A stretch of 64,000 bases of DNA, taken from contig CAXYWB010000002.1 in the NCBI GenBank assembly GCA_964292695.1, forward strand, positions 9,734 through 73,733. The letters run 5' to 3'. Below, one piece after another: positions 50,433 to 60,451 of the stretch. The DNA comes from UPXZ01 sp018055865. Its GTDB lineage: Bacteria; Bacteroidota; Bacteroidia; Bacteroidales; Paludibacteraceae. Positions within the stretch are counted from its first letter, which is position 1; every line of letters starts with the position of its first letter. Under the pieces are notes generated by a model, which had not been told where the DNA came from, made no database searches, and saw only the letters and a program-made list of their open reading frames with translations. The translations under genes were made by a program, and so were the position numbers.

Positions 50433-51079
50433 ATTATCCTTCCATCTTTCATTTCTATAGTCCGGTCACAAATTTTGGCTAGTTCACGGTCGTGAGTAAC
50501 GATTACTTCGGTCAGACCAAATTTATCCCTCAGGTCAAACAGCAATTTGTGTAATTCTTCTTTGTTCTGGGTATCCAGACTTCCGGAAGGCTCGTCTGCA
50601 AGTATCAGCGAAGGATTGTTTATCAGTGCACGTGCTACGGCTATCCGCTGCTTTTCTCCACCCGAAAGTTCAGAAGGCTTATGCTCCAGCCTATCGGTCA
50701 ACTGCAGATAATCCAGCAATTCTTTTGCTCTTTGATTTGCCTTTTTGAAATCGGTACCTCCGATAAGGGCAGGAATAATAACATTTTCAAGGGCAGTAAA
50801 TTCAGGAAGTAACTGATGAAACTGGAAGATAAAACCGATATGTTTGTTTCTGAAACCAGACATTTGATCTGAACTGAGTTTGCTGACATCCATGCCGTCA
50901 ACCAGTACGCTGCCCGAATCAGGTTTATCCAGTGTGCCTAATATTTGTAGCAAAGTGGTTTTTCCGGCTCCGCTCGGACCCACTATTGATACTATTTCGC
51001 CCCGGCTTACAGCCAAATCCACCCCTTTGAGCACTTCCAGTTCACCGAAACTTTTGTGTATGTTTTTTGCATTTATCAT
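50429..51079 (-). CDS. lolD: Lipoprotein-releasing ABC transporter ATP-binding protein
   Basis: 216 residues, a single ATPase domain of the LolD/MacB/FtsE type. Walker A is GPSGAGKTTLLQIL near 35-48, the Q loop FIFQFHQLLPEFTALENV near 84-101, the signature LSGGEKQRIAVARAL near 138-152, and Walker B LILADEPSGSLD near 158-169. It powers release of lipoproteins from the inner membrane with LolC/E; the permease is not adjacent, as is common in this phylum. It is divergent from the metallopeptidase gene. Confidence 0.9.
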   Translation of the reverse strand: MINAKNIHKSFGELEVLKGVDLAVSRGEIVSIVGPSGAGKTTLLQILGTLDKPDSGSVLVDGMDVSKLSSDQMSGFRNKHIGFIFQFHQLLPEFTALENVIIPALIGGTDFKKANQRAKELLDYLQLTDRLEHKPSELSGGEKQRIAVARALINNPSLILADEPSGSLDTQNKEELHKLLFDLRDKFGLTEVIVTHDRELAKICDRTIEMKDGRII

Positions 51080-51155
51080 TTAATGTACTTCGTTTATTTA
51101 TTGCAAAGTTAGCCGTTTCTGGTAATTATCATGCAAAATCAGAAAGAAAAAATTG

Positions 51156-51163
51156 TAACTTTG
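51156..51163 (+). promoter_or_regulatory. -7 box (TAACTTTG)
   Basis: TAnnTTTG match 29 bases before the GTG start at 51193. Confidence 0.55.
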
Positions 51164-51192
51164 CAACTTAATAACGATAAAAGAATTTACCC

Positions 51193-51894
51193 GTGATTCA
51201 TGACAAAGAACTAGGACTGATAACATTCAAGCAAAGTCTCAGGGCAAAACGAATGAGCGTTCGGATATTGAGCAATTCGCTGCAAGTAAGCTTACCAAGG
51301 GGTTACAAAGAAAAAGACGGGTTGAAATTTATTGATGAAATCCGCGAGAAATTATTACAACGACAAAAAAACGTAAGCGAAAATTCAATAATACTTACCG
51401 AAGGAAAAACGCTGACAACATTAACTTTTGATGTTCATATACAAAAATCCACAAGAAATACCATTTTTGCCTCGTTGAAATCGGGCATTTTAAACATTGA
51501 ATATCCTCAGGAATTGAAACTGGAAGCGAGTCAGACTCAAACATATTGCTGGAAAGCTATCAGTTATTTTCTGCGCAAGGAGGCCAAAATAACTCTTCCA
51601 AAACGAACTCAGATTTTAGCCGAGCATCATGGATTTTCATTTACAGACGTAAAAATCCAGTCGTCGAAAACCCGCTGGGGAAGTTGCAACCGGAAAAAGA
51701 ATATCAATCTTTCATTCTATCTGATGCTTTTGCCTGAATACCTCGCGGATTATGTTATTTTACACGAACTTTGTCATACCCGCGAAATGAACCACAGCTC
51801 CCGATTCTGGGAATGGTTGGACCATGTAACCGACGGAAAAGCCAAAACGTTGAGAAATGAGTTGAAAAAATACAATATCCCTAAATTTGGTTAA
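51193..51894 (+). CDS. YgjP/DUF45-type M48-like metallopeptidase
   Basis: 233 residues with a GTG start; no ATG lies in frame nearby and the -7 box just upstream supports it. The conserved SRWGSC-like stretch reads KTRWGSCNRKKNINLSFYL near 158-176, followed by the zinc motif HELCH in YVILHELCHTREMNHSSRFW near 190-209. The family resembles WLM/SprT metalloproteases; in some species it is linked to restriction or DNA-repair genes, but here the context is neutral. It is cytoplasmic. Confidence 0.85.
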   Translation: MIHDKELGLITFKQSLRAKRMSVRILSNSLQVSLPRGYKEKDGLKFIDEIREKLLQRQKNVSENSIILTEGKTLTTLTFDVHIQKSTRNTIFASLKSGILNIEYPQELKLEASQTQTYCWKAISYFLRKEAKITLPKRTQILAEHHGFSFTDVKIQSSKTRWGSCNRKKNINLSFYLMLLPEYLADYVILHELCHTREMNHSSRFWEWLDHVTDGKAKTLRNELKKYNIPKFG

Positions 51895-51978
51895 TTCGTC
51901 ATTTCGTTCATTCGTTGGATAGAGTAGTCCAAATTATTAATTATCAGTCAGTAAATTCGTAATAAATCGAAATAATTT

Positions 51979-52872
51979 GTGAAAATTCGCAATCTAAAAT
52001 CCTACATGATGCCTATCGCCATGCTGCTGGGTGTTGGACTATACCCGCTCTTCAGCAAACTGGCATTTATCACTCCCTGGTTGATATTCATCATGCTTTT
52101 TATTACCTATACCAAACTTGATTTTAAGAAAATCAGGCTTGTAAAGATGCATCTCTGGCTCATTTTGTTTCAAATAATCGGAAGTATTGCAGTTTATCTG
52201 CTGTTACACCCTGTGAATGAAATACTGGCACAGGGAATCATGATTTGCATTCTTGTTCCTACGGCCACATCAGCTCCGGTAATCACCCACATGCTCAAAG
52301 GAAATGTAGAGAATCTGACCGCTTATATGCTCTTGAGCAATCTGGTGATGATAATCCTGGCACCGTTGTTGTTTTCATATGCGAATAGCAGGCAAAATAT
52401 CAATTTTCTTTCCTCATTCTTAACCATTTCTGAACATATTGTATTACTTTTACTTGGTCCGCTGATGCTCGCCCTTATTCTGAAACAATTTTTGCCGCGG
52501 TTAAGCAATAAAATTGGTTCAGTTTCCGGACTTTCTTTTTACATCTGGACTGTTGCTCTGATTATTGTAACCGCCAGAACTGCAGCCTTTATTGTAATGC
52601 AGGGTAAAGAAAGTTTTCTGACAGAAATACTGCTTGCAGTCGGTACATTGGTCGTTTGCCTCATACAATTCTTCACCGGAAAATTCATTGGCAGAGCTTA
52701 TGGCGAAACCATAGCCGGCGGGCAAAGTCTGGGGCAAAAGAATACGGTTCTGGCTATCTGGATGGCACAAACGTACCTAATTCCTCTTTCTTCCGTGGGG
52801 CCGGGTGCATACGTCATCTGGCAAAATATATTCAATTCGCTTCAGGTGTGGAGAAAAAGAAAACAAATATAA
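51979..52872 (+). CDS. BASS-like membrane transporter
   Basis: 297 residues, GTG start, about nine or ten transmembrane helices. The spacing and the polar LVPTATSAPVITHMLKGN near 93-110 resemble the crossing region of bile-acid:sodium symporter (BASS/SBF) proteins. A second such stretch is GGQSLGQKNTVLAIWMAQTY near 246-265. The substrate is unknown. An ATG at 52006 is an alternative start but would cut the positively charged N-terminus. Confidence 0.75.
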   Translation: MKIRNLKSYMMPIAMLLGVGLYPLFSKLAFITPWLIFIMLFITYTKLDFKKIRLVKMHLWLILFQIIGSIAVYLLLHPVNEILAQGIMICILVPTATSAPVITHMLKGNVENLTAYMLLSNLVMIILAPLLFSYANSRQNINFLSSFLTISEHIVLLLLGPLMLALILKQFLPRLSNKIGSVSGLSFYIWTVALIIVTARTAAFIVMQGKESFLTEILLAVGTLVVCLIQFFTGKFIGRAYGETIAGGQSLGQKNTVLAIWMAQTYLIPLSSVGPGAYVIWQNIFNSLQVWRKRKQI

Positions 52873-52932
52873 AACCCGAAATGAAATTTTAACCGAAAGA
52901 AGTTTGTGCTTTAACCTATAAAATAAATTACT

Positions 52933-53229
52933 ATGGATGATGTAACAGTAAAAATAATTGAAAATGATAAGCGGGGAGAATTAAATCTCTTTGTAAATGG
53001 TGAATATTCCGGTGAAATGACCTTTATTTTCAAAGAAAAAAACGTAATCAGCGTTAATCATACGGGAGTGGATAAAGACCTCAAAGGGAAAGGTTACGGT
53101 AAATACCTGATGGAAGAAATGGTGAAATTTGCCCGTGAAAAAGACCTGAAAATTATCCCGGTTTGCCCTTATGTTGTGAAAATGATTGATCGTACCCCCG
53201 AATACCAGGACCTGTTATTTAAAAAATGA
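52933..53229 (+). CDS. Small GNAT-like N-acetyltransferase (YjdJ type)
   Basis: 98 residues, the short GNAT form. The acetyl-CoA pyrophosphate loop is VDKDLKGKGYGKYLMEEMVK near 51-70 (Q/RxxGxG/A type), followed by KIIPVCPYVVKMI. The acceptor is unknown. It overlaps the dgt start by four bases (ATGA), so the two are translated together, but no functional link is known. Confidence 0.88.
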   Translation: MDDVTVKIIENDKRGELNLFVNGEYSGEMTFIFKEKNVISVNHTGVDKDLKGKGYGKYLMEEMVKFAREKDLKIIPVCPYVVKMIDRTPEYQDLLFKK

Positions 53230-54542
53230 ACTGGCAGCAGCTTCTCTCACCCATGCGGCTGGGTATGGAAAATTTCCATGATCGTGACCGCGACAATCGT
53301 AATCAGTTTCAGCGGGATTATGACCGCCTGATTTTTTCTGCACCTTTCAGGCGGCTTCAGAACAAAACGCAGGTTTTTCCTTTACCCGGAAGTATATTCG
53401 TTCACAACCGGCTCACGCATAGTCTGGAAGTGGCCAGCGTAGGACGATCGCTCGGGATGAATGTAGCGCAGGCTCACCGCAATGAAAACCTGAATTACCT
53501 CGATGAAATCGGAGCAATCGTATCAGCAGCATGCCTGGCACATGACCTTGGAAATCCGCCTTTCGGACATTCAGGCGAAGAAGCCATTGCAACTTATTTT
53601 TCAGAAGGAGAAGGGTTATTTCTTAAAAACAAACTGATTGAAACAGAATGGTGTGACTTCATCCGCTTTGATGGTAATGCCAATGCTTTCAGATTGCTTA
53701 CCCACCAGTTCAATGGTCGAAGAAAAGGCGGTTTTGTGCTTACTTACAGCACTTTGGCTGCAATTATTAAGTATCCGTATTCATCGCTGTATGCGGATGA
53801 AAAGAAGCAAAAATTCGGTTTCTTTGAATCGGAACGGAGCGATTATGAAAAAATAGCCGACGAACTCGGCATTATGCGCCAGAAAAAAAATCCTGACCGC
53901 TTCGTGCGGCATCCGCTGGTATATCTGGTTGAAGCTGCGGACGATATTTGTTATCAGGTGATGGATATAGAGGATGCGCACAAACTGAAAATTCTTACTA
54001 CGGATGAAACAAAAGATTTGTATTACCGCTTTTTTGACGAAAAAAGGCTGACTAAAATTAAAGAAAACCTCCTGATAGTAAGCGATGTGAATGAACAGAT
54101 TGCTTATCTTCGCTCTTCGGTTATCGGTCAGCTGGTGGAGGAATGCACCCAGGCTTTTTTGAAAAATGAAGAAAAGATTATGGATGGAAATTTTGAAGGT
54201 TCATTGATAAAAAACTTATCCATTCAAACTTCGGATGCCTACAAACACTGTTCGGATATTGCATTGAGCAAGATCTACAAATCACAAGAAGTTTTGGACA
54301 TAGAATTAGCAGGCTACCATATTATTTACAAATTGATGGAATTGCTTGTAAATGCTGTTTTAAATCCTGAAAAGACCTATTCCAGACAATTACTCAACCG
54401 AATTCCGGAACAGTATGACACGAAAAGCCCGACAATTTACGGAAAAGTGCAGGCAGTGTTGGATTACATTTCAGGTATGACAGACGTGTATGCTCTGGAT
54501 TTGTACAAAAAAATAACTGGAATCAGTATTTCCAGCATTTAA
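53226..54542 (+). CDS. dgt: dGTPase-like deoxynucleotide triphosphohydrolase (HD domain)
   Basis: 438 residues. The HD metal site is clear: FVHNRLTHSLEVASVGRSLG near 59-78 and ACLAHDLGNPPFGHSGEEAI near 99-118, with the later Asp in EAADDICYQVMDIEDAHKL near 237-255. The N-terminal RDYDRLIFSAPFRRLQNKTQ is typical. It hydrolyses dGTP or other dNTPs to the nucleoside and triphosphate and shapes dNTP pools. It is convergent with rodA, one base apart. Confidence 0.93.
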   Translation: MNWQQLLSPMRLGMENFHDRDRDNRNQFQRDYDRLIFSAPFRRLQNKTQVFPLPGSIFVHNRLTHSLEVASVGRSLGMNVAQAHRNENLNYLDEIGAIVSAACLAHDLGNPPFGHSGEEAIATYFSEGEGLFLKNKLIETEWCDFIRFDGNANAFRLLTHQFNGRRKGGFVLTYSTLAAIIKYPYSSLYADEKKQKFGFFESERSDYEKIADELGIMRQKKNPDRFVRHPLVYLVEAADDICYQVMDIEDAHKLKILTTDETKDLYYRFFDEKRLTKIKENLLIVSDVNEQIAYLRSSVIGQLVEECTQAFLKNEEKIMDGNFEGSLIKNLSIQTSDAYKHCSDIALSKIYKSQEVLDIELAGYHIIYKLMELLVNAVLNPEKTYSRQLLNRIPEQYDTKSPTIYGKVQAVLDYISGMTDVYALDLYKKITGISISSI

Positions 54543-54543
54543 T

Positions 54544-56010
54544 CTATCGCTGTACTCCCCGCTGAAGCCTGGCTGCATCCAGCCGTAGCAGAATAAAGAG
54601 CATCACAGTGAAACTCCATAGCGAAGAACCGCCATAGCTTAGAAAAGGTAACGGGATGCCGATAACCGGCATCAATCCGAGCACCATCCCTACATTGATA
54701 GTGAGGTGGAAAAAGAAAATACTGGCCACAGAATAGGCGTAAACACGATTGAATACTTCGGTTTGTCTTTCGGCAATACCGGCTATGCGTAGCAGCAGCC
54801 AAAGATAAATAATTAAAAAAACACTGGAGCCCACAAAACCCCATTCTTCGCCAACCGTACAAAAAATAAAGTCGGTATCCTGCTCCGGAACATACTTAAG
54901 TTTGGTTTGAGTACCATTCAGATACCCTTTTCCAAACATTCCTCCCGAGCCAATGGCAATTTTAGACTGGTTCACATTGTAACCGGCCCCCCGCAAATCT
55001 TCTTCCATATTGAGCAGCACTTTAATACGAATCTGCTGATGAGGCTCCAACACATCATAAAATAAATAGTCGGCTGAAAAACAAAAAAGTGTAGCACCAA
55101 GCGAAATCCATACAATCAGCAAATATTGTTTCATCCGCCTGAATTGTGAAATAACGAACCAGTAAACACATGATAGCAATACAACGGCAATTGCCACATA
55201 ATCATAATTGACAGGTAACCAAAAATTCAGGATAAAAGCAATCAGCGCTATCCCTATAGCTCCGGCCAGCAACAACAATGCTTCTTTTCTATGCTTGTTG
55301 AAGAAGAAAGCATAGCTGAACTGTACTAAAATGACCATAGCCATAGCCAATACCATTCCAAGTGTACCACTATCCGTTTGAATTGGTATTTCGCTGAATC
55401 CGATAGCTGCTACGAATAAGGCTACTGCAAAAACACCCAGCAAAAGTACAAGTCCGGACATTCCTTCGCGGTAAAATACAAGCAGAAATGCCAGGAATAC
55501 GAGTGCACTTCCGGTTTCTTTCTGCAATATGATTAGTGCAAACGGGATAAATATGATGACAGCCAGTGGAATCAGATCTTTCCAGCCTTTCAATTTGTAG
55601 TTGTAGGCACTCATAAACTTTGCCAATGCAAGCGCTGTGGCTGTTTTGGCAAGCTCTGCCGGCTGAAAGCTTACAGGTCCAAACACCAGCCACGAACGGG
55701 AGCCTTTCACATCTGTGGCCACAAAAATTGTAATTATGAGCAGAAACATGACAACGATGTAAATCAGATTGGCAAAATAGCTGTACATTCTGGAATCGAG
55801 CAAAAGAAGGACGCCAGCCAAAACGAATGCTGTAAGTATCCACACAAACTGTTTGCCGGCACGCTGGCTGAAATCAAAAATGCTGGCCTGATCGAAATCA
55901 TAGCTTGCACCGTAGATGTTCAGCCATCCGAATACGACCAGAAACAGGTAAATGAATACCGTAGTCCAGTCAAGCGCATATTTAATACTAATATTCCTTG
56001 ACGTTGACAT
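54544..56010 (-). CDS. rodA: Rod-shape peptidoglycan polymerase RodA (SEDS family)
   Basis: 488 residues from ATG 56010; an ATG at 56022 is the alternative. Both lie inside the 3' end of mrdA. It has ten or more membrane helices; the SEDS signature is VLGLMPVIGIPLPFLSYGGS near 451-470, and WLVFGPVSFQPAELAKTATA near 106-125. The long middle section (about 215-330) adds extra helices. It polymerises glycan strands with PBP2 during elongation. It is last in the mreB-mreC-mreD-mrdA-rodA operon. Confidence 0.94.
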   Translation of the reverse strand: MSTSRNISIKYALDWTTVFIYLFLVVFGWLNIYGASYDFDQASIFDFSQRAGKQFVWILTAFVLAGVLLLLDSRMYSYFANLIYIVVMFLLIITIFVATDVKGSRSWLVFGPVSFQPAELAKTATALALAKFMSAYNYKLKGWKDLIPLAVIIFIPFALIILQKETGSALVFLAFLLVFYREGMSGLVLLLGVFAVALFVAAIGFSEIPIQTDSGTLGMVLAMAMVILVQFSYAFFFNKHRKEALLLLAGAIGIALIAFILNFWLPVNYDYVAIAVVLLSCVYWFVISQFRRMKQYLLIVWISLGATLFCFSADYLFYDVLEPHQQIRIKVLLNMEEDLRGAGYNVNQSKIAIGSGGMFGKGYLNGTQTKLKYVPEQDTDFIFCTVGEEWGFVGSSVFLIIYLWLLLRIAGIAERQTEVFNRVYAYSVASIFFFHLTINVGMVLGLMPVIGIPLPFLSYGGSSLWSFTVMLFILLRLDAARLQRGVQR

Positions 56011-57826
56011 TTGTTTTAACATTCATTGTTTTATTCATCAAGTCAGTACGAACCACTTTGCCCGTAAGGTATTGCTCTACCATCAGACTAGCTATGGGAG
56101 CAGCAAATGTAGAACCGAATCCGGCATTTTCCACCACCACAGCTATTGCAATTTTAGGATTTTCGCGCGGTGCATAACCTACATAAAAGGCATGATCTTT
56201 CCCTCTGTTATTTTGTACGGTTCCGGTTTTTCCACACCAGTTTATTCCCGGAACTTTGTAGCTCCTGGCTGTTCCAAATTCATTCACCCGCCACATACCT
56301 TCATCTACCACACTGAAATATTTAGGATCAACTCCTACATCGTGCTTGTGAGTAAGCATTGAATCTGCTCTGTTGAGATGGGGAGTGATAAAGAAACCTT
56401 TGTTGGCAATTACTGCCGTTCCGTTAGCAAGCTGCAGTGGCGTGACCAATACCTCGCCCTGTCCTATTGAGAGCGAACGAATGGTGAGCGCCCTCCATCC
56501 GGTTTTACTTTTATATACCTTATCAAAATAATTATCGGATGGAATGTTGCCACGGCTTTGCTGGTAAATATCCGAATCCTCAAATTTTTGACCGAAACCG
56601 AATTTCATAATATTGGTTCTCCATTCATCGTAATTTTTTCGGAAGTTAACATTCTTATCTCCATACCCACCTTTAACCAGTGTGGCCTCAAAAGTATGCC
56701 AGAAATAGGGATTACAACTTTGTTCGATAGCGTTGAGCAACGACACCGGTGATCCATGGTGGTGAGTACACCTGATAGGTGACGAGCCGGGACCGCTACA
56801 TGAATAACGGGTTCCTTCGGTGATGGCGCCTTGCTTCAAAGCCACCAGAGCCTGAAAAGGCTTGAAAGAGGAGCCGGGAGAATATTGTGCCTGAGTGGCG
56901 CGGTTCATTAGTGGTTTTGTGGGATCATTCACCAACATTGAATAATTCTTGGAACGTTCGCGCCCCACAAGAAGTGAAGGATTGAAGGTAGGATTGGATA
57001 CCATAGCCAGAATTTCGCCTGTGCGAGGCTCTATGGCAACTACACTACCCACTTTTCCGGCCAGCAACTGCTCCCCTAAAATCTGAAGCATAATATCCAG
57101 TGTCATCCGGATATTTTTTCCGGCCTTGGGAGCTACGTCTTTGCTACCTTCTTCATACTTGCCTTTTATGCGACCGCGGGCATCGCGCAGCAACACCTCT
57201 ACCCCTTTTTCCCCACGCAAATCCTTTTCGTATGTGTACTCCAGCCCGTCACGCCCTGCAAAGTCACCCGGATCATAATAATCATCCTTTTCTATCATTC
57301 TGGGAGTTACCTCGCCGATACTGCCCAATACATGACCTCCGGCTGTATAACGATACTCACGCAGCGTTCGCGTCTGTATATAAAAGCCAATGTATTTGTA
57401 CATAGATTGCTGAACAGCTGCCACATCCTTAATTTCCAGCTGAGTCATGAATATCTGAGGCGTTAGCGAGGAATAGGACGGATTTTTATCCCTGTTTTTC
57501 ACCTCTTTCATCCGCTGTATAAAATACTCTTTTGTAATTTTCAAATCATTACAAAATGAAAGGGTGTCGAGATTTTGTATTTCACGATTGATAAAGGCGA
57601 TATCGTATGCCGGTTTATTGTACACAAGTAATGAATCGTTACGGTCGTACAGTAACCCCCGGGGCGGATAGATGGTTTTATTCAGAAAAGCGTTGCTGGC
57701 AGCCCCTTTTTTGTACTTATCTTCGAGTATTTGAAGCGAAAAAAGTCTCAGGATATAAATAACCACCACTACTATCATAATGATAGCCAACGTATTACTT
57801 CTTTTTTGAAACTTATCGTTGATCAT
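55988..57826 (-). CDS. mrdA: Penicillin-binding protein 2
   Basis: 612 residues. One membrane helix (about 13-30) precedes the pedestal domain and the transpeptidase domain. Catalytic motifs: SSFK in YSPGSSFKPFQALVAL near 315-330, SCN in IEQSCNPYF near 370, and KTG in NWCGKTGTVQ near 541. It crosslinks side-wall peptidoglycan together with RodA. Its start codon overlaps the mreD stop by one base (TAATG) and its end overlaps rodA, so translation is coupled. Confidence 0.95.
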   Translation of the reverse strand: MINDKFQKRSNTLAIIMIVVVVIYILRLFSLQILEDKYKKGAASNAFLNKTIYPPRGLLYDRNDSLLVYNKPAYDIAFINREIQNLDTLSFCNDLKITKEYFIQRMKEVKNRDKNPSYSSLTPQIFMTQLEIKDVAAVQQSMYKYIGFYIQTRTLREYRYTAGGHVLGSIGEVTPRMIEKDDYYDPGDFAGRDGLEYTYEKDLRGEKGVEVLLRDARGRIKGKYEEGSKDVAPKAGKNIRMTLDIMLQILGEQLLAGKVGSVVAIEPRTGEILAMVSNPTFNPSLLVGRERSKNYSMLVNDPTKPLMNRATQAQYSPGSSFKPFQALVALKQGAITEGTRYSCSGPGSSPIRCTHHHGSPVSLLNAIEQSCNPYFWHTFEATLVKGGYGDKNVNFRKNYDEWRTNIMKFGFGQKFEDSDIYQQSRGNIPSDNYFDKVYKSKTGWRALTIRSLSIGQGEVLVTPLQLANGTAVIANKGFFITPHLNRADSMLTHKHDVGVDPKYFSVVDEGMWRVNEFGTARSYKVPGINWCGKTGTVQNNRGKDHAFYVGYAPRENPKIAIAVVVENAGFGSTFAAPIASLMVEQYLTGKVVRTDLMNKTMNVKTNVNVKEY

Positions 57827-58323
57827 TATTTTGATTTAAGCGACTGAATACCCAGAATAACGAGAATAGTCACTGCTGAACTTAGTATTATTTTAGGTAT
57901 CAATAATGACAAATGCAGAAATGAGAATGATTCAACAAAAAAGAGTACAATGCTATGAAAAAGAACAATTAAAACTACATATTTCACATAATTGGCTACT
58001 CCAAAAGTTCTGAATGATGGTGTGGGATTGGCCATTTCTTCCATCGATACAGACATATTAATAATTGTAGGGCGAATAAATGCTGCAAATACAGTTGCAA
58101 ATGCGTGAATGCCCATTGTATTGTTGAAAATATCAATGGTCAATCCCAGTAAAAAAGCCAAAATCAATACTACTCCCCGCGGAAAACGAACTGGTAATGA
58201 AAGTATAAACAAAATGTAAATCATGGGGCTTATATAGCCTAAAAACTGAATATTGTCGAGCACAAACACCTGAACCAATACCAGCATGACAAACCGAAAT
58301 ATGTTTTGTAATACTAATTGCAT
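57826..58323 (-). CDS. mreD: Rod-shape determining protein MreD
   Basis: 165 residues, with five or six membrane helices. MreD sequences are poorly conserved; here the assignment rests on PMIYILFILSLPVRFPRGVV near 33-52, LLGLTIDIFNNTMGIHAFAT near 58-77 and its place between mreC and mrdA. It links MreC to the peptidoglycan synthases of the elongation complex in the inner membrane. Confidence 0.9.
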   Translation of the reverse strand: MQLVLQNIFRFVMLVLVQVFVLDNIQFLGYISPMIYILFILSLPVRFPRGVVLILAFLLGLTIDIFNNTMGIHAFATVFAAFIRPTIINMSVSMEEMANPTPSFRTFGVANYVKYVVLIVLFHSIVLFFVESFSFLHLSLLIPKIILSSAVTILVILGIQSLKSK

Positions 58324-58336
58324 GATTTACTAGCTT

Positions 58337-59242
58337 TTATCTTTTTTTCGGTACATTTTGAATATCTGATGTTCCTTCTTCAAGGTCTTTTTGTTCCTGA
58401 TAATTTTGATAATTAATTACTTTTACGTGAGTCAACGTACGGAAATCAACAGCCAGCTTCACCTGAACATTGTAATAAGCGTCACTTTCTTTAATGTCAA
58501 AATTGTTGATTGTACCTACCATTATACCTTCGGGAAATGATTTGAAACCACTGGTTACAAGCGAATCGCCCAGACTGAACTTTACATGGCGGGCAATGTC
58601 TTTGAGTTTGGCATACCGGTAATCCACACCATCCCACACCAGAGGTCCGTAATAATTACTTTTTTTGAATTTTGTTACAATTGTTGACTTGGGGTGCAAT
58701 ACGGGAATTACTTTGGAGAAATGCGGTGAAACAGATTCCACAATTCCTACCACACCCTGATCTCCAATTACACCCATATCAGGGCTGATACTATCCAGTG
58801 AGCCTTTGTTGAGCGTTATGTAGTTTTGCACCTGATGGGTGGTTATACGGATTACTTTGGCCGAAATATAATCGTATTGACGTTCGGGCGGGATTCGTAT
58901 GCTTTTCCAACTTGCAGTACTTGAAGAATCGGTAAGCGTATAAAGCTGATTTTCAAGTTCAGTCACTTTGTTTTTCAGCAGTGTGTTTTCTTCGGCAAGG
59001 TTTCTGTTTGCATCGCTCAACTTGAAAAATTCCACCACTTTATTGCTCATTTCAAACATTTTTCCGGCAACTGCATTGGTCGATGAAAGCAAAACGCTTC
59101 GATGATAGCCCTTATTTCGGGAAATCAAAACCAATGATGTGATTTCCAGTAATATGAACAGGAAAACAACACTGTAACGGAGCAAAAAACTAAAAAGATT
59201 TTTCAAGTTTTCAATAAAAGCTAAATTATTGTAAAAACACAC
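58337..59242 (-). CDS. mreC: Rod-shape determining protein MreC
   Basis: 301 residues as drawn from ATG 59242. A TTG at 59206 would give the shorter start LKNLFSFLLRY, closer to relatives, so the start is uncertain. One membrane helix (about 22-42) is followed by a coiled coil (about 70-105, ANRNLAEENTLLKNKVTELE) and the beta-barrel periplasmic domain (GVIGDQGVVGIVESVSPHFS near 166-185). It scaffolds the elongation complex outside the inner membrane. Confidence 0.93.
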   Translation of the reverse strand: MCFYNNLAFIENLKNLFSFLLRYSVVFLFILLEITSLVLISRNKGYHRSVLLSSTNAVAGKMFEMSNKVVEFFKLSDANRNLAEENTLLKNKVTELENQLYTLTDSSSTASWKSIRIPPERQYDYISAKVIRITTHQVQNYITLNKGSLDSISPDMGVIGDQGVVGIVESVSPHFSKVIPVLHPKSTIVTKFKKSNYYGPLVWDGVDYRYAKLKDIARHVKFSLGDSLVTSGFKSFPEGIMVGTINNFDIKESDAYYNVQVKLAVDFRTLTHVKVINYQNYQEQKDLEEGTSDIQNVPKKR

Positions 59243-59291
59243 GAAAAACAGAAGTTAATCGTGTGTACTAAATGTTGGATTTCAGACAGCA

Positions 59292-60311
59292 TTATCTCAT
59301 CAAAAATGGATATTTATCCACATTTTTGAGTGCAATACCTGTACCGCGTGCTACAGCATGCAATGGGTCTTCGGCTACATGAAATTTAATATTCAGTTTA
59401 TCTGTCAGTCGCTTGTCAAGACCGCGAAGCAAAGCACCGCCGCCTGCCAGATAAACACCGCTTTTTACAATGTCGGAATAAAGTTCTGGCGGAGTTTGTT
59501 CCAGTGCACTTAAAACGGCTGCTTCAATTTTTGAAACTGATTTTTCGAGACAGTGAGCTATTTCCTGATAGGAAACAGGTACTTCCATTGGAAGTGCTGT
59601 CATGCGGTTAGGACCGTGCACTACATAATCTTCGGGAGCATCTTCCAGATCGGTAAGTGCAGCACCTACGTTAATTTTTATCCGTTCAGCTGTACGTTCT
59701 CCTACTTTTATGTTGTGCATGCGTCCCATATATTCCATTATGTCTGACGTTAAATCGTCGCCGGCTATACGGATGGATTTGTTGGAAACAATACCGCCCA
59801 GCGAAATAACAGCAATTTCTGTAGTTCCACCACCTATATCCACTATCATACATCCGTTAGGAGCTTCCACATCGATACCAATACCTATTGCAGCTGCCAT
59901 TGGTTCGTAAATCATATAAATATCACGTCCTCCGGCATGTTCAGATGAGTCACGCACCGCGCGGATTTCTACTTCTGTACTTCCCGAAGGTATGCAAACC
60001 ACCATTTTCAATGTAGGCGAGAAAAGACGATTTTTTTGAGGTATCATCTTGATCATACCACGCATCATCAACTCGCAGGCATAAAAATCGGCTATCACTC
60101 CATCGCGGAGCGGACGCACCGTACGAATTCCTTCGTTTTCCTTGCCCTGCATCTGGCGCGCTTTTTCACCGATGGCAATGAGTTTGTCAGTACGCTTATC
60201 AAGAGCCACAACCGATGGCTCATCCACTACTATTTTATCATCCTGAATAATTATAGTGTTAGCCGTGCCCAGGTCCATGGCTATTTCTTGTGTAAATGAA
60301 AAAAGTCCCAT
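59292..60311 (-). CDS. mreB: Actin-like rod-shape protein MreB
   Basis: 339 residues. The actin-fold phosphate loops are clear: AMDLGTANTIIIQDDKIVV near 11-29 (phosphate 1), CMIVDIGGGTTEIAVISLGG near 157-176 (phosphate 2), and YLAGGGALLRGL near 292-303 in the adenosine motif. It forms membrane-bound filaments that guide side-wall synthesis. It is first in the leftward cluster, 190 bases after purH. Confidence 0.97.
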   Translation of the reverse strand: MGLFSFTQEIAMDLGTANTIIIQDDKIVVDEPSVVALDKRTDKLIAIGEKARQMQGKENEGIRTVRPLRDGVIADFYACELMMRGMIKMIPQKNRLFSPTLKMVVCIPSGSTEVEIRAVRDSSEHAGGRDIYMIYEPMAAAIGIGIDVEAPNGCMIVDIGGGTTEIAVISLGGIVSNKSIRIAGDDLTSDIMEYMGRMHNIKVGERTAERIKINVGAALTDLEDAPEDYVVHGPNRMTALPMEVPVSYQEIAHCLEKSVSKIEAAVLSALEQTPPELYSDIVKSGVYLAGGGALLRGLDKRLTDKLNIKFHVAEDPLHAVARGTGIALKNVDKYPFLMR

Positions 60312-60451
60312 ATTATTTTATTGTTAGCCATCCAATCCCAAAAGAGGTAATGATAAGGCAATAGTTAAGTTTATATTTTTTTTTACGTATTTTTTCTCAA
60401 AAGAAGTTTTAATGACCTCTAAATTATCGCTTTTGAATCTGTTCTGAGTTG

